NCBI RefSeq assembly: GCF_035306705.1
Contig: NZ_DATGNO010000050.1
Span: 1-29,896, forward strand
Direction: 5' to 3'
Source: Xanthomarina sp035306705
GTDB lineage: Bacteria > Bacteroidota > Bacteroidia > Flavobacteriales > Flavobacteriaceae
DNA length: 29,896 bases
Shown here: in pieces, positions 5,755 to 13,274 of the stretch
How positions within the stretch are numbered: position 1 is the first letter of the stretch
How the letters are laid out: each line of letters starts with the position of its first letter
Notes under the pieces: model-generated
What the model saw: the letters and a program-made list of their open reading frames with translations, nothing else
What the model was told of the DNA's origin: nothing
The model's database searches: none
Translations under genes and position numbers: made by a program

Positions 5755-6963
5755 ATGAACATTAAATTTGCCCTAATAAAAGAACGTAAAAATCCACCAG
5801 ATAGACGTGTTGTTTTTTCACCTGAAAAACTTGCAGAAGTAAGAAGTCAATTTCCCGGAGCTACCTTTAAGGTAGAAGCTAGCGATATTCGCGTCTTCCC
5901 AGATTCAGCCTACAAAGCCTTGGGTTTTGAAGTAACCGATAATGTAAGCGATTGCGATGTTTTGCTAGGGGTGAAGGAGGTTCCTGTAGAGAATTTAATA
6001 CCTAATAAAAAGTATTTTTATTTTTCACATACTATTAAAAAACAGCTATATAATAGAAAGTTACTTCAAGCCATGCTTGAAAAAAACATTGAGATGTACG
6101 ATCATGAAACTATTGTAAAGAAAAGTGGTGCTCGTTTAATTGGTTTTGGTTTTTATGCAGGCTTGGTAGGTGCTTACAATGGGTTTAGAGCTTTAGGTTT
6201 AAGGGATGGATTGTTCCAACTGCCAAAAGTGGAAACTTTGACAGACTTAGATGAAGTGAAAGCAGAATTAGATAAAATTACACTCCCAAATATTAAAATA
6301 GCTTTAACGGGTACTGGAAAAGTGGCTCTTGGAGCTAAAGAGATACTAGATCACTTAAAAATTAAGGAAGTTAGTGATGCTTTGTATTTAACGTCAAAAT
6401 TTACAGAACCGGTTTATTGCATGATGAATGTTATGGAATACAATAAACGGAAAGATGGTAAAGTTGGAACCAAACAGGAGTTTTACAAAAACCCTAGTGG
6501 TTACGAAAGTAATTTTATGCCATATGCCAAAGAAACAGACTTTTTTATAGCCGGCCATTTTTATGGTAATGGAGCTCCTTATTTATTTACAAGAGAAGAT
6601 GCTAAACACCCAGATTTTAATATTAATTTAATTGCAGACATTAGTTGTGATGTTGATGGTCCGGTAGCTTCTACTTTAAGAGCCTCCACTATTGCAGATC
6701 CTTTTTATGGTTACGATGCAAAAACTGAAAGCGAAGTTGCATATAATGCTAAGGGAGCAATAGCAGTTATGGCAGTCGATAATTTACCTTGTGAATTACC
6801 TAAAGATGCCAGTGAAGGGTTTGGTGAAATGTTTTTAGAACACGTGATTCCTGCATTTTTTAATGGAGATGAACGAGGTATTTTAAAACGTGCGAAAATT
6901 ACCAACAATGGAAAACTTACGGATAGATTTTTGTATTTACAGGATTATGTGGATGGTAAATAA
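5755..6963 (+). CDS. Saccharopine dehydrogenase-like NAD-dependent oxidoreductase
   Basis: This 402-aa protein belongs to the alanine dehydrogenase/saccharopine dehydrogenase (lysine-forming, Lys1-type) superfamily. The N-terminal part has the typical KERKNPPDRRVVFSPEKL segment (residues 10-27). A Rossmann region with GTGKVALGAKEIL lies near residue 186. A conserved C-terminal segment ISCDVDGPVASTLRASTI is followed by EVAYNAKGAIAVMAVDNLP. The family interconverts saccharopine with lysine and 2-oxoglutarate using NAD, or acts on related opine-type amino acids; the substrate in flavobacteria is not certain. It stands alone, with its own promoter divergent from tmRNA. Its last 44 codons recur as a diverged fragment at 10543-10677. 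Confidence 0.85.
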   Translation: MNIKFALIKERKNPPDRRVVFSPEKLAEVRSQFPGATFKVEASDIRVFPDSAYKALGFEVTDNVSDCDVLLGVKEVPVENLIPNKKYFYFSHTIKKQLYNRKLLQAMLEKNIEMYDHETIVKKSGARLIGFGFYAGLVGAYNGFRALGLRDGLFQLPKVETLTDLDEVKAELDKITLPNIKIALTGTGKVALGAKEILDHLKIKEVSDALYLTSKFTEPVYCMMNVMEYNKRKDGKVGTKQEFYKNPSGYESNFMPYAKETDFFIAGHFYGNGAPYLFTREDAKHPDFNINLIADISCDVDGPVASTLRASTIADPFYGYDAKTESEVAYNAKGAIAVMAVDNLPCELPKDASEGFGEMFLEHVIPAFFNGDERGILKRAKITNNGKLTDRFLYLQDYVDGK

Positions 6964-7184
6964 ACCCGGAATTTTTTAAAAAAAGGGTAAAACGGTATGA
7001 TTTGTAGAGAAATCTTTTGATGGGTTCGTAGCTTTTTATGGGCTATTTAAGTCTTTAAAATTCTACCATTTCAGGAGGGGCAACTAAACCGTTAGCTACT
7101 CTATTTCGTTTTATCCCTAAAATTATGGTGGTGATTATTGTTGATAAATATTAAGAGAAAAGGAATAATTAGATAGCTATTTTA

Positions 7185-7205
7185 CGGGCTTTCCCGCCTG
7201 TTTTT
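7185..7205. terminator. Small GC hairpin between convergent genes
   Basis: CGGG (7185-7188), loop CTTT and CCCG (7193-7196) are followed by CCTGTTTTT on the plus strand. It lies between the convergent dehydrogenase and DUF2809 genes and may help end the former. The stem is only 4 bp. Confidence 0.3.
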
Positions 7206-7212
7206 AAGATAG

Positions 7213-7587
7213 TTATGCCAATGTAGTTTTGTGTTCTATTATTAAAATTGCAAGAACTCCTAAAGTGTAGGCCATAAGATCTGTTACTTGAAATGTACTT
7301 CCCAAAATAAGTTTTGCCATCGTGCTGTGTTGAAGATTTAATGCTTCAAGCAGGTTGTAAAGTTGTAAAAACTCAATTAAAAAGGCGAATGTTAAAACAC
7401 CAAAAGCAGCATGTATGGATTTTATTAAAAAAAAGCTTTTAACAAATGTGTAGATGAGTATAACTACAAGAAAATCGCCAAAAGTATGACGTATAAAACC
7501 ATCTTTAAGATATATAGCAATTAAGACTTCTGATATAAACAGGAGTGTGGAGGCTATAAAGTATTTTTTGTTGAACTGTATTTTCAA
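7213..7587 (-). CDS. DUF2809 family membrane protein
   Basis: The family-like part begins near LKIQFNKKYF and holds about four membrane helices (IASTLLFISEVLIAIYL, FLVVILIYTFVKSFFLI, AFGVLTFAFLIEFLQLY and LMAYTLGVLAILII). This matches the DUF2809 family of small membrane proteins of unknown function. The open frame extends upstream to an ATG at 7722, inside the end of creD, but those 45 extra residues are encoded by a structured repeat (7599-7694) and look nothing like the family. No ATG exists between, so I place the start at the TTG at 7587; a non-standard ATT start is also possible. The repeat may have displaced the original 5' end. It is the last gene of the creD transcript. Confidence 0.65.
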   Translation of the reverse strand: MKIQFNKKYFIASTLLFISEVLIAIYLKDGFIRHTFGDFLVVILIYTFVKSFFLIKSIHAAFGVLTFAFLIEFLQLYNLLEALNLQHSTMAKLILGSTFQVTDLMAYTLGVLAILIIEHKTTLA

Positions 7588-7598
7588 AATAGTAGGGA

Positions 7599-7694
7599 TT
7601 TGCGTTAGCGATTGAACAATTGTTGGAGCTCCTTGCAAAGAGCGACTTGTGAAAGCGCGACCAAGACGTTTTTTCGTCTTGGTAACGCCCAAAT
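7599..7694. repeat. Structured repeat element (GGGCGTTAC...CTAACGC ends)
   Basis: Read on the minus strand, the element starts GGGCGTTACC and ends CGCTAACGCA. Inside lies a perfect 9-bp hairpin (ACCAAGACG at 7660-7668 with CGTCTTGGT at 7675-7683 around T6), followed by two back-to-back palindromes, AACAATTGTT (7615-7624) and GGAGCTCC (7625-7632). From memory, elements with these conserved ends and variable hairpin centres are dispersed through many Bacteroidota genomes, usually just after genes. Here it follows the creD stop codon by about 13 nt. Confidence 0.55.
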
Positions 7695-7706
7695 ACAAGC
7701 AATTGG

Positions 7707-9083
7707 TTAACCGTTTGTCCAATCAATTTTTCTTGAAACAAACATCACAATAGCTAAAATTATAAATAAACCAATACTTCCAACCAAGAGGGCATAATTT
7801 TCCAATTGAATAATAACATAGATAAACGTGTACAATGCCGTTAAAGAGAGCCCGATAAATAGAGGGAATTTAAAGGTTTTCAATATGGATTTGGCATATA
7901 AAGTAATTAATACAATGACTGAAATGCCTGCTATCCAGTATGCTTTTAGAAAGTTGCTGTGCTCTGAAATAGAAACCAATAAAGTATAGAACATGGTAAG
8001 CGCCAATCCAATCATTAAATACTGAAAGGGATGGATGTTTATTTTGCTCATGGTTTGTATTAAAAAGAATACCAAGAAAGTGAGACCAATAACCAGGAAT
8101 CCGTATTTTGCAGAGCGTTCGCTTTTTTGATATTCGTCTACCATAACCATGAATTTTGTTCCGAAAGCGAATTCGTTTAAGTTTGGTATGTTATCAAGGT
8201 ATTGTTGCGAAAATGCTCTATTTATATGAATTACTTTCCAATCGGCTTTAAAGCCATCTTTTGTTATTTCCTTGGTTTCATCGTTTGGCAAGAAATTTCC
8301 AATAAAACTTGGATCTGCCCAATTTGAGGTCATTTGTAGTGTGGTTGTTTTTCCGATTGGAATGATTTGAATGTCTTTGCTTCCATTAAAAGTAATTATG
8401 AAATTGAAACTAGCTTTTTCAGATTTTATAAAGTCTAAATCTGTTAAAAAACCTGATTCCAATTCGTCCAGATAGCTTATATGAATGTTGGGGTTTTCGT
8501 TGAAATTTGTTTCAAAAGGATATGTACTATTGTTTACTTTAATAGACATTTCATTTTTTATTCCTTTTAAATTGGAAGTCTTAATGATGATTTTTAATTT
8601 ATCCCATTCAATATCTTCTTCCTTTATTCCTTTTTGTTCAAGAACTGGTTTTGTAAAAGCTCCGTTAAAATTCATATTTGTTGTAAACACGGCAGATTCA
8701 AAATTACCTCTCTTAAGTGTTTTTGAACTAGCTTCTACGGCAGAAGATAAGTTTTCTGGGAAAATATAGGCATAATTTATTTGAGTTTTAGTTTCGGTTA
8801 AATAGGTTTTTGTTGTTTCGTTGTAGGTTTTGGTTTCAGAGTGGGTTTTGTACGGCACCTTTAAAATCGGGCCATATACTAATACATTGTTTCCCCATTT
8901 ATCATTTATTTCGCTAACTACATCTTGTTGCCTTAAAGAGCGCTCGGTTATTAGACTGTTTATGTAGGAGAGGGGAACAAGTAGGATGATTACTAAAAAG
9001 CCTACCATAAGCATTCTAGCTGTAATTGAAGTTTTAATCCATTGTCCAAATTTGTTTTGTTGAGGTCTGTTTGTGTTTTCCAT
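7707..9083 (-). CDS. creD: Inner membrane protein CreD
   Basis: This 458-aa protein has the CreD family layout. An N-terminal membrane helix (about residues 22-44) is followed by SYINSLITERSLRQQDVVSEI and WGNNVLVYGPILKVPY, then a long periplasmic beta-rich domain to about residue 330 and a C-terminal block of membrane helices to the end. CreD affects envelope integrity and tolerance to beta-lactams or colicins in Proteobacteria; its biochemical role is unknown. In Bacteroidota it commonly sits beside a winged-helix (HTH_34) regulator, as here (56 nt upstream). A TACTTTG-N5-CAAAGTA palindrome lies 21 nt before the start codon, suggesting direct control by that regulator. Confidence 0.93.
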   Translation of the reverse strand: MENTNRPQQNKFGQWIKTSITARMLMVGFLVIILLVPLSYINSLITERSLRQQDVVSEINDKWGNNVLVYGPILKVPYKTHSETKTYNETTKTYLTETKTQINYAYIFPENLSSAVEASSKTLKRGNFESAVFTTNMNFNGAFTKPVLEQKGIKEEDIEWDKLKIIIKTSNLKGIKNEMSIKVNNSTYPFETNFNENPNIHISYLDELESGFLTDLDFIKSEKASFNFIITFNGSKDIQIIPIGKTTTLQMTSNWADPSFIGNFLPNDETKEITKDGFKADWKVIHINRAFSQQYLDNIPNLNEFAFGTKFMVMVDEYQKSERSAKYGFLVIGLTFLVFFLIQTMSKINIHPFQYLMIGLALTMFYTLLVSISEHSNFLKAYWIAGISVIVLITLYAKSILKTFKFPLFIGLSLTALYTFIYVIIQLENYALLVGSIGLFIILAIVMFVSRKIDWTNG

Positions 9084-9103
9084 TTTTTTTGATTTATTTA
9101 AAG

Positions 9104-9122
9104 TACTTTGTATTTCAAAGTA
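9104..9122. promoter_or_regulatory. Operator-like palindrome upstream of creD
   Basis: TACTTTG (9104-9110), TATTT, CAAAGTA (9116-9122). The same 7-5-7 inverted repeat occurs upstream of the first gene of the operon at 10114-10132. It lies between the regulator gene and creD, 21 nt before the creD start. Confidence 0.75.
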
Positions 9123-9139
9123 AGGTTATAAAAAAAATA

Positions 9140-9433
9140 TTATTGATTGTTTATTAGTTTTTCAAGGGCTTCAATATGTTTGTTGAATTCTGCTCTTCCA
9201 AGTTTAGTTGCGGCATAACGGGTATTTGGTTTTCTATCAATAAATTGTTTTTTAACTGTAATGTATTCTGCTTTTTCCAGTGCTTTTGTGTGACTAGCCA
9301 AGTTGCCATCCGTAGCGCCGAGTAAGTCCTTGAGGGTATTAAAATCGGCATACTCATTTACCATTAAAATAGACATAATGCCCAATCTAATTCTATGATC
9401 AAAAACTTTATTTATGTTGTTTAATATGTTCAT
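9140..9433 (-). CDS. Winged-helix transcriptional regulator (HTH_34 type)
   Basis: This 97-aa protein is a single winged helix. The N-terminal helix is VFDHRIRLGIMSILM, the recognition region is LLGATDGNLASHTKALEKAEYI, and the wing carries KQFIDRKPNTRYAATKLGR. This is the compact MarR/PadR-like HTH_34 family, which often accompanies creD in Bacteroidota. It probably binds the two identical palindromes in front of creD and of the first gene of the operon, acting as a repressor of its own transcript. The sequence shows no ligand-binding domain, so what it senses is unclear. Confidence 0.85.
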   Translation of the reverse strand: MNILNNINKVFDHRIRLGIMSILMVNEYADFNTLKDLLGATDGNLASHTKALEKAEYITVKKQFIDRKPNTRYAATKLGRAEFNKHIEALEKLINNQ

Positions 9434-9494
9434 AATTTTCTGCGTTTGCAGAAGTCACTTTTTAATATTCATTTTATTTATAAAGACTAAAAGC

Positions 9495-10106
9495 CTATTG
9501 ATTCTTGTCATATTTAAAATGCATCCAAGTACCATATATAATATGCATAAATCCAAATCCTATTACCCAAAGCCAAAAACCATAGCCGGGAAACCATGCG
9601 CAAATTAGTCCTAAAATAATTTGTATAAAACCTAGATATCGTATATTTCCAATACTGTATTTCGAAGCATTTATCAACGCAAGACCATAAAAAATAAGCA
9701 TTAAGGCTCCAGTTTGCCCGTATTTTTGGTGGTTTAGAATGATTAATATATATAAGCCACCAGTTATTAGAGGAATTAAAAAATTCACAACCAAACGCTT
9801 GGAGGTACCATCCCAGATTTTCTCACCATGCTTTTTAGCTTTTCTAGTGGTTAATACAACAGCCGTTCCAATACTAAAGAAAGCAATTAATACAAGATCC
9901 AGAATAACCCATCTAAATATTTTACCATCCAATATAAGCGTTCCATTGCTGTATTCCATAACCAACCAATAAGCTATAGCTGCGCCAATTATAGCATAGA
10001 TTCCGGCTAGAATACCCGATAAACCACTCAGGGAAATAAAACGAGAGGATTTATTCATGAGTTGTTTTATCTCACTGATATCTTTTAAATAATCTTTCGG
10101 CTCCAT
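9495..10106 (-). CDS. Polytopic membrane protein of the creD operon, 203 aa
   Basis: A cytoplasmic N-terminal helix (KDYLKDISEIKQLMNKSSRF) is followed by about six hydrophobic segments: LSGILAGIYAIIGAAIAYWL, ILDLVLIAFFSIGTAVVL, FLIPLITGGLYILIIL, GALMLIFYGLALI, YLGFIQIILGLICAWF and GFWLWVIGFGFMHIIY. I do not recognise a named family, but such proteins occur next to HTH_34 regulators and creD in related bacteria. It is the first gene of the minus-strand operon. An operator palindrome ends 8 nt before its start codon, so the regulator would block initiation. Confidence 0.75.
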   Translation of the reverse strand: MEPKDYLKDISEIKQLMNKSSRFISLSGLSGILAGIYAIIGAAIAYWLVMEYSNGTLILDGKIFRWVILDLVLIAFFSIGTAVVLTTRKAKKHGEKIWDGTSKRLVVNFLIPLITGGLYILIILNHQKYGQTGALMLIFYGLALINASKYSIGNIRYLGFIQIILGLICAWFPGYGFWLWVIGFGFMHIIYGTWMHFKYDKNQ

Positions 10107-10113
10107 ATTAAAG

Positions 10114-10132
10114 TACTTTGAATAACAAAGTA
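10114..10132. promoter_or_regulatory. Operator-like palindrome upstream of the creD operon
   Basis: TACTTTG (10114-10120), AATAA, CAAAGTA (10126-10132) is identical in both arms and in spacing to the site at 9104-9122. It lies 8 nt upstream of the ATG at 10106. Confidence 0.75.
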
Positions 10133-10199
10133 AATGAATTATTTTGAATATGGCATCATATTATTTTATTAAATTTGAGATGACATATAAAATGATGAT

Positions 10200-10539
10200 T
10201 TGAGACCAGCTGAAGCATACATATTAAATCATGAGGAGCCTTTTCGATCGATACTTATACACTTGCAAATGGTTATAGAGCAAACCTTACCTCAAGTAGA
10301 CTAACATATAAATTATAATTACCATGTTATTATATTGGCAAGCGTCCCATTTCCTATTCAAATAAAAGCAAAGAATATATAGACGTAGGTTTTTGGTATT
10401 CCCATGTGTCAAATAAGTTTGATGCCCATTTACTGATCTAAAACGGTAAAATAGTTAAATCCCTTCGCTATAAAATTTTAGAGAAAATTGATGTAGTCGT
10501 CTTAACAGCTGTTCTAAAGAAAATTGTTTTGCATAAAGA
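10200..10539 (+). pseudogene. DUF1801 (YdhG-like) protein, frameshifted remnant
   Basis: Frame 1 from 10203 reads RPAEAYILNHEEPFRSILIH then LQMVIEQTLPQV, the typical N-terminus of DUF1801 proteins, and runs into TAA at 10302. After a one-base deletion near 10299-10301 the next frame continues the family: YYIGKRPISYSNKSKEYIDV, GFWYSHVS, then KIVKSLRYKILEKIDVVVL. That frame is broken by TAA at 10316 and 10439. No ATG fits the start (TTG at 10200). So there are at least three lesions and the gene is dead. DUF1801 proteins are small alpha/beta proteins of unknown function. The remnant ends where the dehydrogenase fragment begins. Confidence 0.85.
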
Positions 10540-10677
10540 GAAATGTTTTTAGAACAGGTGATTCCTGCATTATTTAATGGAGATGAACGAAGTATTTTAA
10601 AACGTGCGGAAACCACCAACAATGGAAAACTTACGGATAGATTTTTGTATTTACAGGATTATGTGGATGGTAAATAA
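10540..10677 (+). pseudogene. Duplicated 3' fragment of the saccharopine dehydrogenase-like gene
   Basis: Positions 10543-10677 match 6829-6963, the last 44 codons plus stop of the dehydrogenase gene, with 6 substitutions in 135 nt. All six are nonsynonymous (H to Q, F to L, G to S, K to E, and two in one codon giving I to T). Weak similarity continues about 40 nt past the stop. The frame opens at an ATG that is internal in the parent, so this is a gene fragment and not a functional protein. The excess of amino-acid changes fits loss of constraint, or descent from a diverged homologue. It abuts the DUF1801 remnant. Confidence 0.9.
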
Positions 10678-10724
10678 ACCCAGAATTTTTCAGAATAGGT
10701 AAAAGAGCATTGATTATTAGAAAA

Positions 10725-11585
10725 TTATATTTTAAAAATTCCGCCCGCAGAAACAATGGTCTGGATATACATAAAATGTTGCGACGCACTATCCTTCGTG
10801 TTATGTGTTGTCCTAATATCCGGCATATTAATAAATCCACCTTTTAAATTGCCCTGGACAAAAAAGTACTTGAAGAAAGTTAAGTTTAGCCCTGCATTTA
10901 ACGATAGACCATAACCTGCAATGTGGAATTCGTCATAACGAGTTTTTTCTAACAAGGTCGTATTTGTTTTTGGGTACAAAGCTCCAAAACCAAAACCTTC
11001 AGTAATATTAATCTGTAATTTATCGGTATTCGATATGCCAAATAAATGGGATATATCATCAAACCGACCAAATTCGAAATAGACATAGTTTAGTCCGTCG
11101 GTGTGTTCAAACAATAAAAAATCATCCGTCATTTGAATGGATTCATTTTGGTAATTACCGTTGTAATTAGAGCCTAATTCATCGGCAGGTAAATTAATAT
11201 AACCATTAATGTTTACATATTGATTATGGGTCATTATATATTTCATATGGTCAACTCCAAAAGCTAGGTAGTACTTATCGCTTATAAAGTAACCTATTTT
11301 AAGGTTGGTTTGTGGAATTGAAAGACGTTTTGGATTTATATAGTCTATATGCCATCCCTTTGGACGATCGTGGGCTTTTACATCGTTAAGTGTAAAGTTG
11401 TAATTTTCTCCTTTAAAGGTTATATCAGATTTTGTAAAAGCCTCTCTATTGCCTCCCCAACTAAAAAAAAATTTACCTTTATTATGAGTTGTGTATAGTG
11501 AAGATAAATCATTTTGGGAATAAGAATTCCAATTTAAAATACTAAAAAATACTATCAAAAGTATTTTAGCTGAGTTTAGTTTCAT
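10725..11585 (-). CDS. Outer-membrane beta-barrel-like protein, 286 aa
   Basis: A signal peptide (about residues 1-23, ending NSYSQ) is followed by alternating hydrophobic/polar strands typical of an outer-membrane barrel: KFFFSWGGNR, NLKIGYFISDKYYLAFGVDH, GLNYVYFEFGR, GFGFGALYPK, GYGLSLNAGLNLTFFKYFFV and a last strand ending GGIFKI. I do not recognise a specific family; many Bacteroidota carry such barrels of unknown cargo. It is transcribed alone. A terminator belonging to kdsA lies about 70 nt upstream, so it must have its own promoter, but I cannot place one with confidence. Confidence 0.7.
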   Translation of the reverse strand: MKLNSAKILLIVFFSILNWNSYSQNDLSSLYTTHNKGKFFFSWGGNREAFTKSDITFKGENYNFTLNDVKAHDRPKGWHIDYINPKRLSIPQTNLKIGYFISDKYYLAFGVDHMKYIMTHNQYVNINGYINLPADELGSNYNGNYQNESIQMTDDFLLFEHTDGLNYVYFEFGRFDDISHLFGISNTDKLQINITEGFGFGALYPKTNTTLLEKTRYDEFHIAGYGLSLNAGLNLTFFKYFFVQGNLKGGFINMPDIRTTHNTKDSASQHFMYIQTIVSAGGIFKI

Positions 11586-11653
11586 TAGTTGTTAACTTTT
11601 ATTTTATTAGAACCTTAGACGTAAGTATTGCTAATTCCTTAACTGTTTTCCAT

Positions 11654-11718
11654 AAAAAAAAGCGGCAGTTATGTATGTTGTTGATTTTCAGTTCAAACTT
11701 GAAAAATAACATAACTGC
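11654..11718 (-). terminator. Terminator after kdsA
   Basis: On the minus strand GCAGTTATGT (11718-11709) pairs with ACATAACTGC (11674-11665). The intervening segment contains its own TTTTCA/TGAAAA stem. A run of eight T residues follows (11661-11654). It lies about 110 nt beyond the kdsA stop codon. Confidence 0.65.
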
Positions 11719-11830
11719 AACTCATTCTATATTAGGTTTGCAAAAATACGGATAATTATTATAAACTCAGTTTATAATCTGTGTGGTAGTATTCAATTCA
11801 AAATATGAAAAAGTGAATTATAGAAAATAA

Positions 11831-12649
11831 TTATAAACTTTGAACTACTTTTCTAATAGCTACTAAATTAGTTAATAGTTTTTCTAAATTATCTAAATGC
11901 AACATGTTGGCGCCATCGCTTTTTGCATGTGCAGGGTCGAAATGTGTTTCAATAAACAAGCCATCCACATGGTTTACAATTCCCGCTCTGGCAATAGTTT
12001 CAATCATGTCTGGTCGTCCTCCAGTAACTCCAACACTTTGGTTGGGTTGCTGTAAAGAATGTGTTACGTCTAATATTGTAGGTGCATATTGACGCATGGT
12101 TGGAATGCCACGAAAATCTACAATCATATCTTGGTAACCAAACATGGTGCCTCTATCCGTAATCCAAACCTTTTTATTGCCAGCATCCAATACTTTCTGA
12201 ACAGCATGTTTCATGGATTCTGGACTCATAAATTGACCTTTTTTTAGATTTACAACCTTGCCCGTTTGTGCAGCTGCAACCACCAAGTCTGTTTGGCGTA
12301 CTAAAAAAGCTGGAATTTGTAACACATCCACATATTCGGCAGCCATGGCAGCATCGGATACTTCATGGATATCTGTTACTGTTGGTACATCGAATGTCGT
12401 GGATACTTTTTGAAGAATTTTAAGTGCTTTCTCGTCGCCGATACCTGTAAAACTATCAATTCTGCTCCTGTTTGCTTTTTTGAAACTACCTTTAAAAACA
12501 AAGGGAATATGGAGTTTGTTGGTGATGGTTATAATTTTCTCAGCAATACGCAAGGCCATATCTTCACCTTCAATGGCACAAGGACCAGCAAGTAGGAAAA
12601 AATTATCAGAATTTGTAAATTTTATTTTTGGCACATCATTCAGAGTCAT
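11831..12649 (-). CDS. kdsA: 3-deoxy-8-phosphooctulonate synthase (Kdo-8-P synthase)
   Basis: This enzyme condenses phosphoenolpyruvate and arabinose 5-phosphate to Kdo 8-phosphate, the first step of Kdo synthesis for the LPS inner core. At 272 aa it has the usual length. It shows LAGPCAIEGEDMA, FKGSFKKANRSR, VPTVTDIHE, QIPAFLVRQTDL, NLKKGQFMSPE and a C-terminal FIETHFDPAHAKSDGANML. Cys24 in AGPCAIE, with the C-terminal acidic/His residues, points to the metal-dependent class; E. coli KdsA has Asn there. It may be co-transcribed with, or independent of, the small membrane protein gene upstream, since a TATCTTTG box sits just before its start. Confidence 0.97.
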   Translation of the reverse strand: MTLNDVPKIKFTNSDNFFLLAGPCAIEGEDMALRIAEKIITITNKLHIPFVFKGSFKKANRSRIDSFTGIGDEKALKILQKVSTTFDVPTVTDIHEVSDAAMAAEYVDVLQIPAFLVRQTDLVVAAAQTGKVVNLKKGQFMSPESMKHAVQKVLDAGNKKVWITDRGTMFGYQDMIVDFRGIPTMRQYAPTILDVTHSLQQPNQSVGVTGGRPDMIETIARAGIVNHVDGLFIETHFDPAHAKSDGANMLHLDNLEKLLTNLVAIRKVVQSL

Positions 12650-12670
12650 AATTACTTAAATTTTAGACTG

Positions 12671-12678
12671 CAAAGATA
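12671..12678 (-). promoter_or_regulatory. -7 element TATCTTTG upstream of kdsA
   Basis: The minus strand reads TATCTTTG at 12678-12671, 22 nt before the kdsA start codon, and is an exact consensus match. No clear TTG is found at the expected -33 position, which would fall in the end of the preceding gene. Confidence 0.5.
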
Positions 12679-12683
12679 CATAT

Positions 12684-13046
12684 TTAGAATGCTTTTTTCA
12701 TACTATTTCTTATCATCCAAAGCGACATTAAAAAGTTTGCAAAAACAAACGCACCACTTATAATAATAAAATTTCGTACCGTTTCGGAAAAGACAATTAT
12801 ATTCAAGAGATCAATTAAGTAAGCTAAAATCATATACGATGAGAAGCAGACAAAAACAATTCCAAGTGAGAAATTAAGTTGTTTACTTGGTTTTATTAAT
12901 TGCCAAACAAAAGGTATGGCAAACAACAAAATCGGGTAGGCTGTAATTCCTTCTATTCTGTTAACGCTTGTAAACCAATAGGCTACAGCGGCAATAAAAT
13001 AAAGATAAGGAATGAATTTCGAGTATTTATAAACTAGGTTTTTCAT
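12684..13046 (-). CDS. Small polytopic membrane protein
   Basis: This protein of about 120 aa has four hydrophobic segments: IPYLYFIAAVAYWFTSV, AYPILLFAIPFVWQLI, LGIVFVCFSSYMILAYLI, and FIIISGAFVFANFLMSLWMI. No family is recognised. I start it at the ATG at 13046 (MKNLVYKYSK) because the ATG at 13055 adds only three residues and the basic MKN start is more usual for a membrane protein. It lies 34 nt upstream of kdsA in the same orientation. Nothing else suggests its role. Confidence 0.65.
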   Translation of the reverse strand: MKNLVYKYSKFIPYLYFIAAVAYWFTSVNRIEGITAYPILLFAIPFVWQLIKPSKQLNFSLGIVFVCFSSYMILAYLIDLLNIIVFSETVRNFIIISGAFVFANFLMSLWMIRNSMKKAF

Positions 13047-13219
13047 GCTACACAAGGTTTTAATACCTACATCAAGATAGGTGTTTATCGCTATTTGGGT
13101 TTGGTTGATTGGGTAGGATAGAGTTTATTAAAATCAAAAACTCTATAAATTAAAGATACAAACAGAAACTTTATACTTACGGAATAATAACATATAATTA
13201 ACTATTAACAAGAATAAAA

Positions 13220-13251
13220 TTGCTGTGCTAAATAAATATATCGTAACTTTG
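13220..13251 (+). promoter_or_regulatory. Promoter of typA
   Basis: TTG (13220-13222) and TAACTTTG (13244-13251), spaced 21 nt, are full consensus matches 24 nt before the typA start codon. Confidence 0.7.
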
Positions 13252-13274
13252 CACGCTCAAAATACAGCACCTAT

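Noticed and set aside
7599..7694. Integron attC-like site
   Set aside because: The GTTA/TAAC end motifs are in the opposite arrangement to attC core sites (RYYYAAC...GTTRRRY), and there is no integrase or cassette array nearby.
7505..7741. 78-aa minus-strand ORF over the creD/DUF2809 junction
   Set aside because: It is out of frame with both genes and spans the repeat; it is a shadow of the DUF2809 coding region.
13118..13146. Hairpin ATAGAGTTT...AAACTCTAT upstream of typA
   Set aside because: The 9-bp stem is not followed by a T-tract on either strand and does not overlap the typA promoter; no function can be supported.
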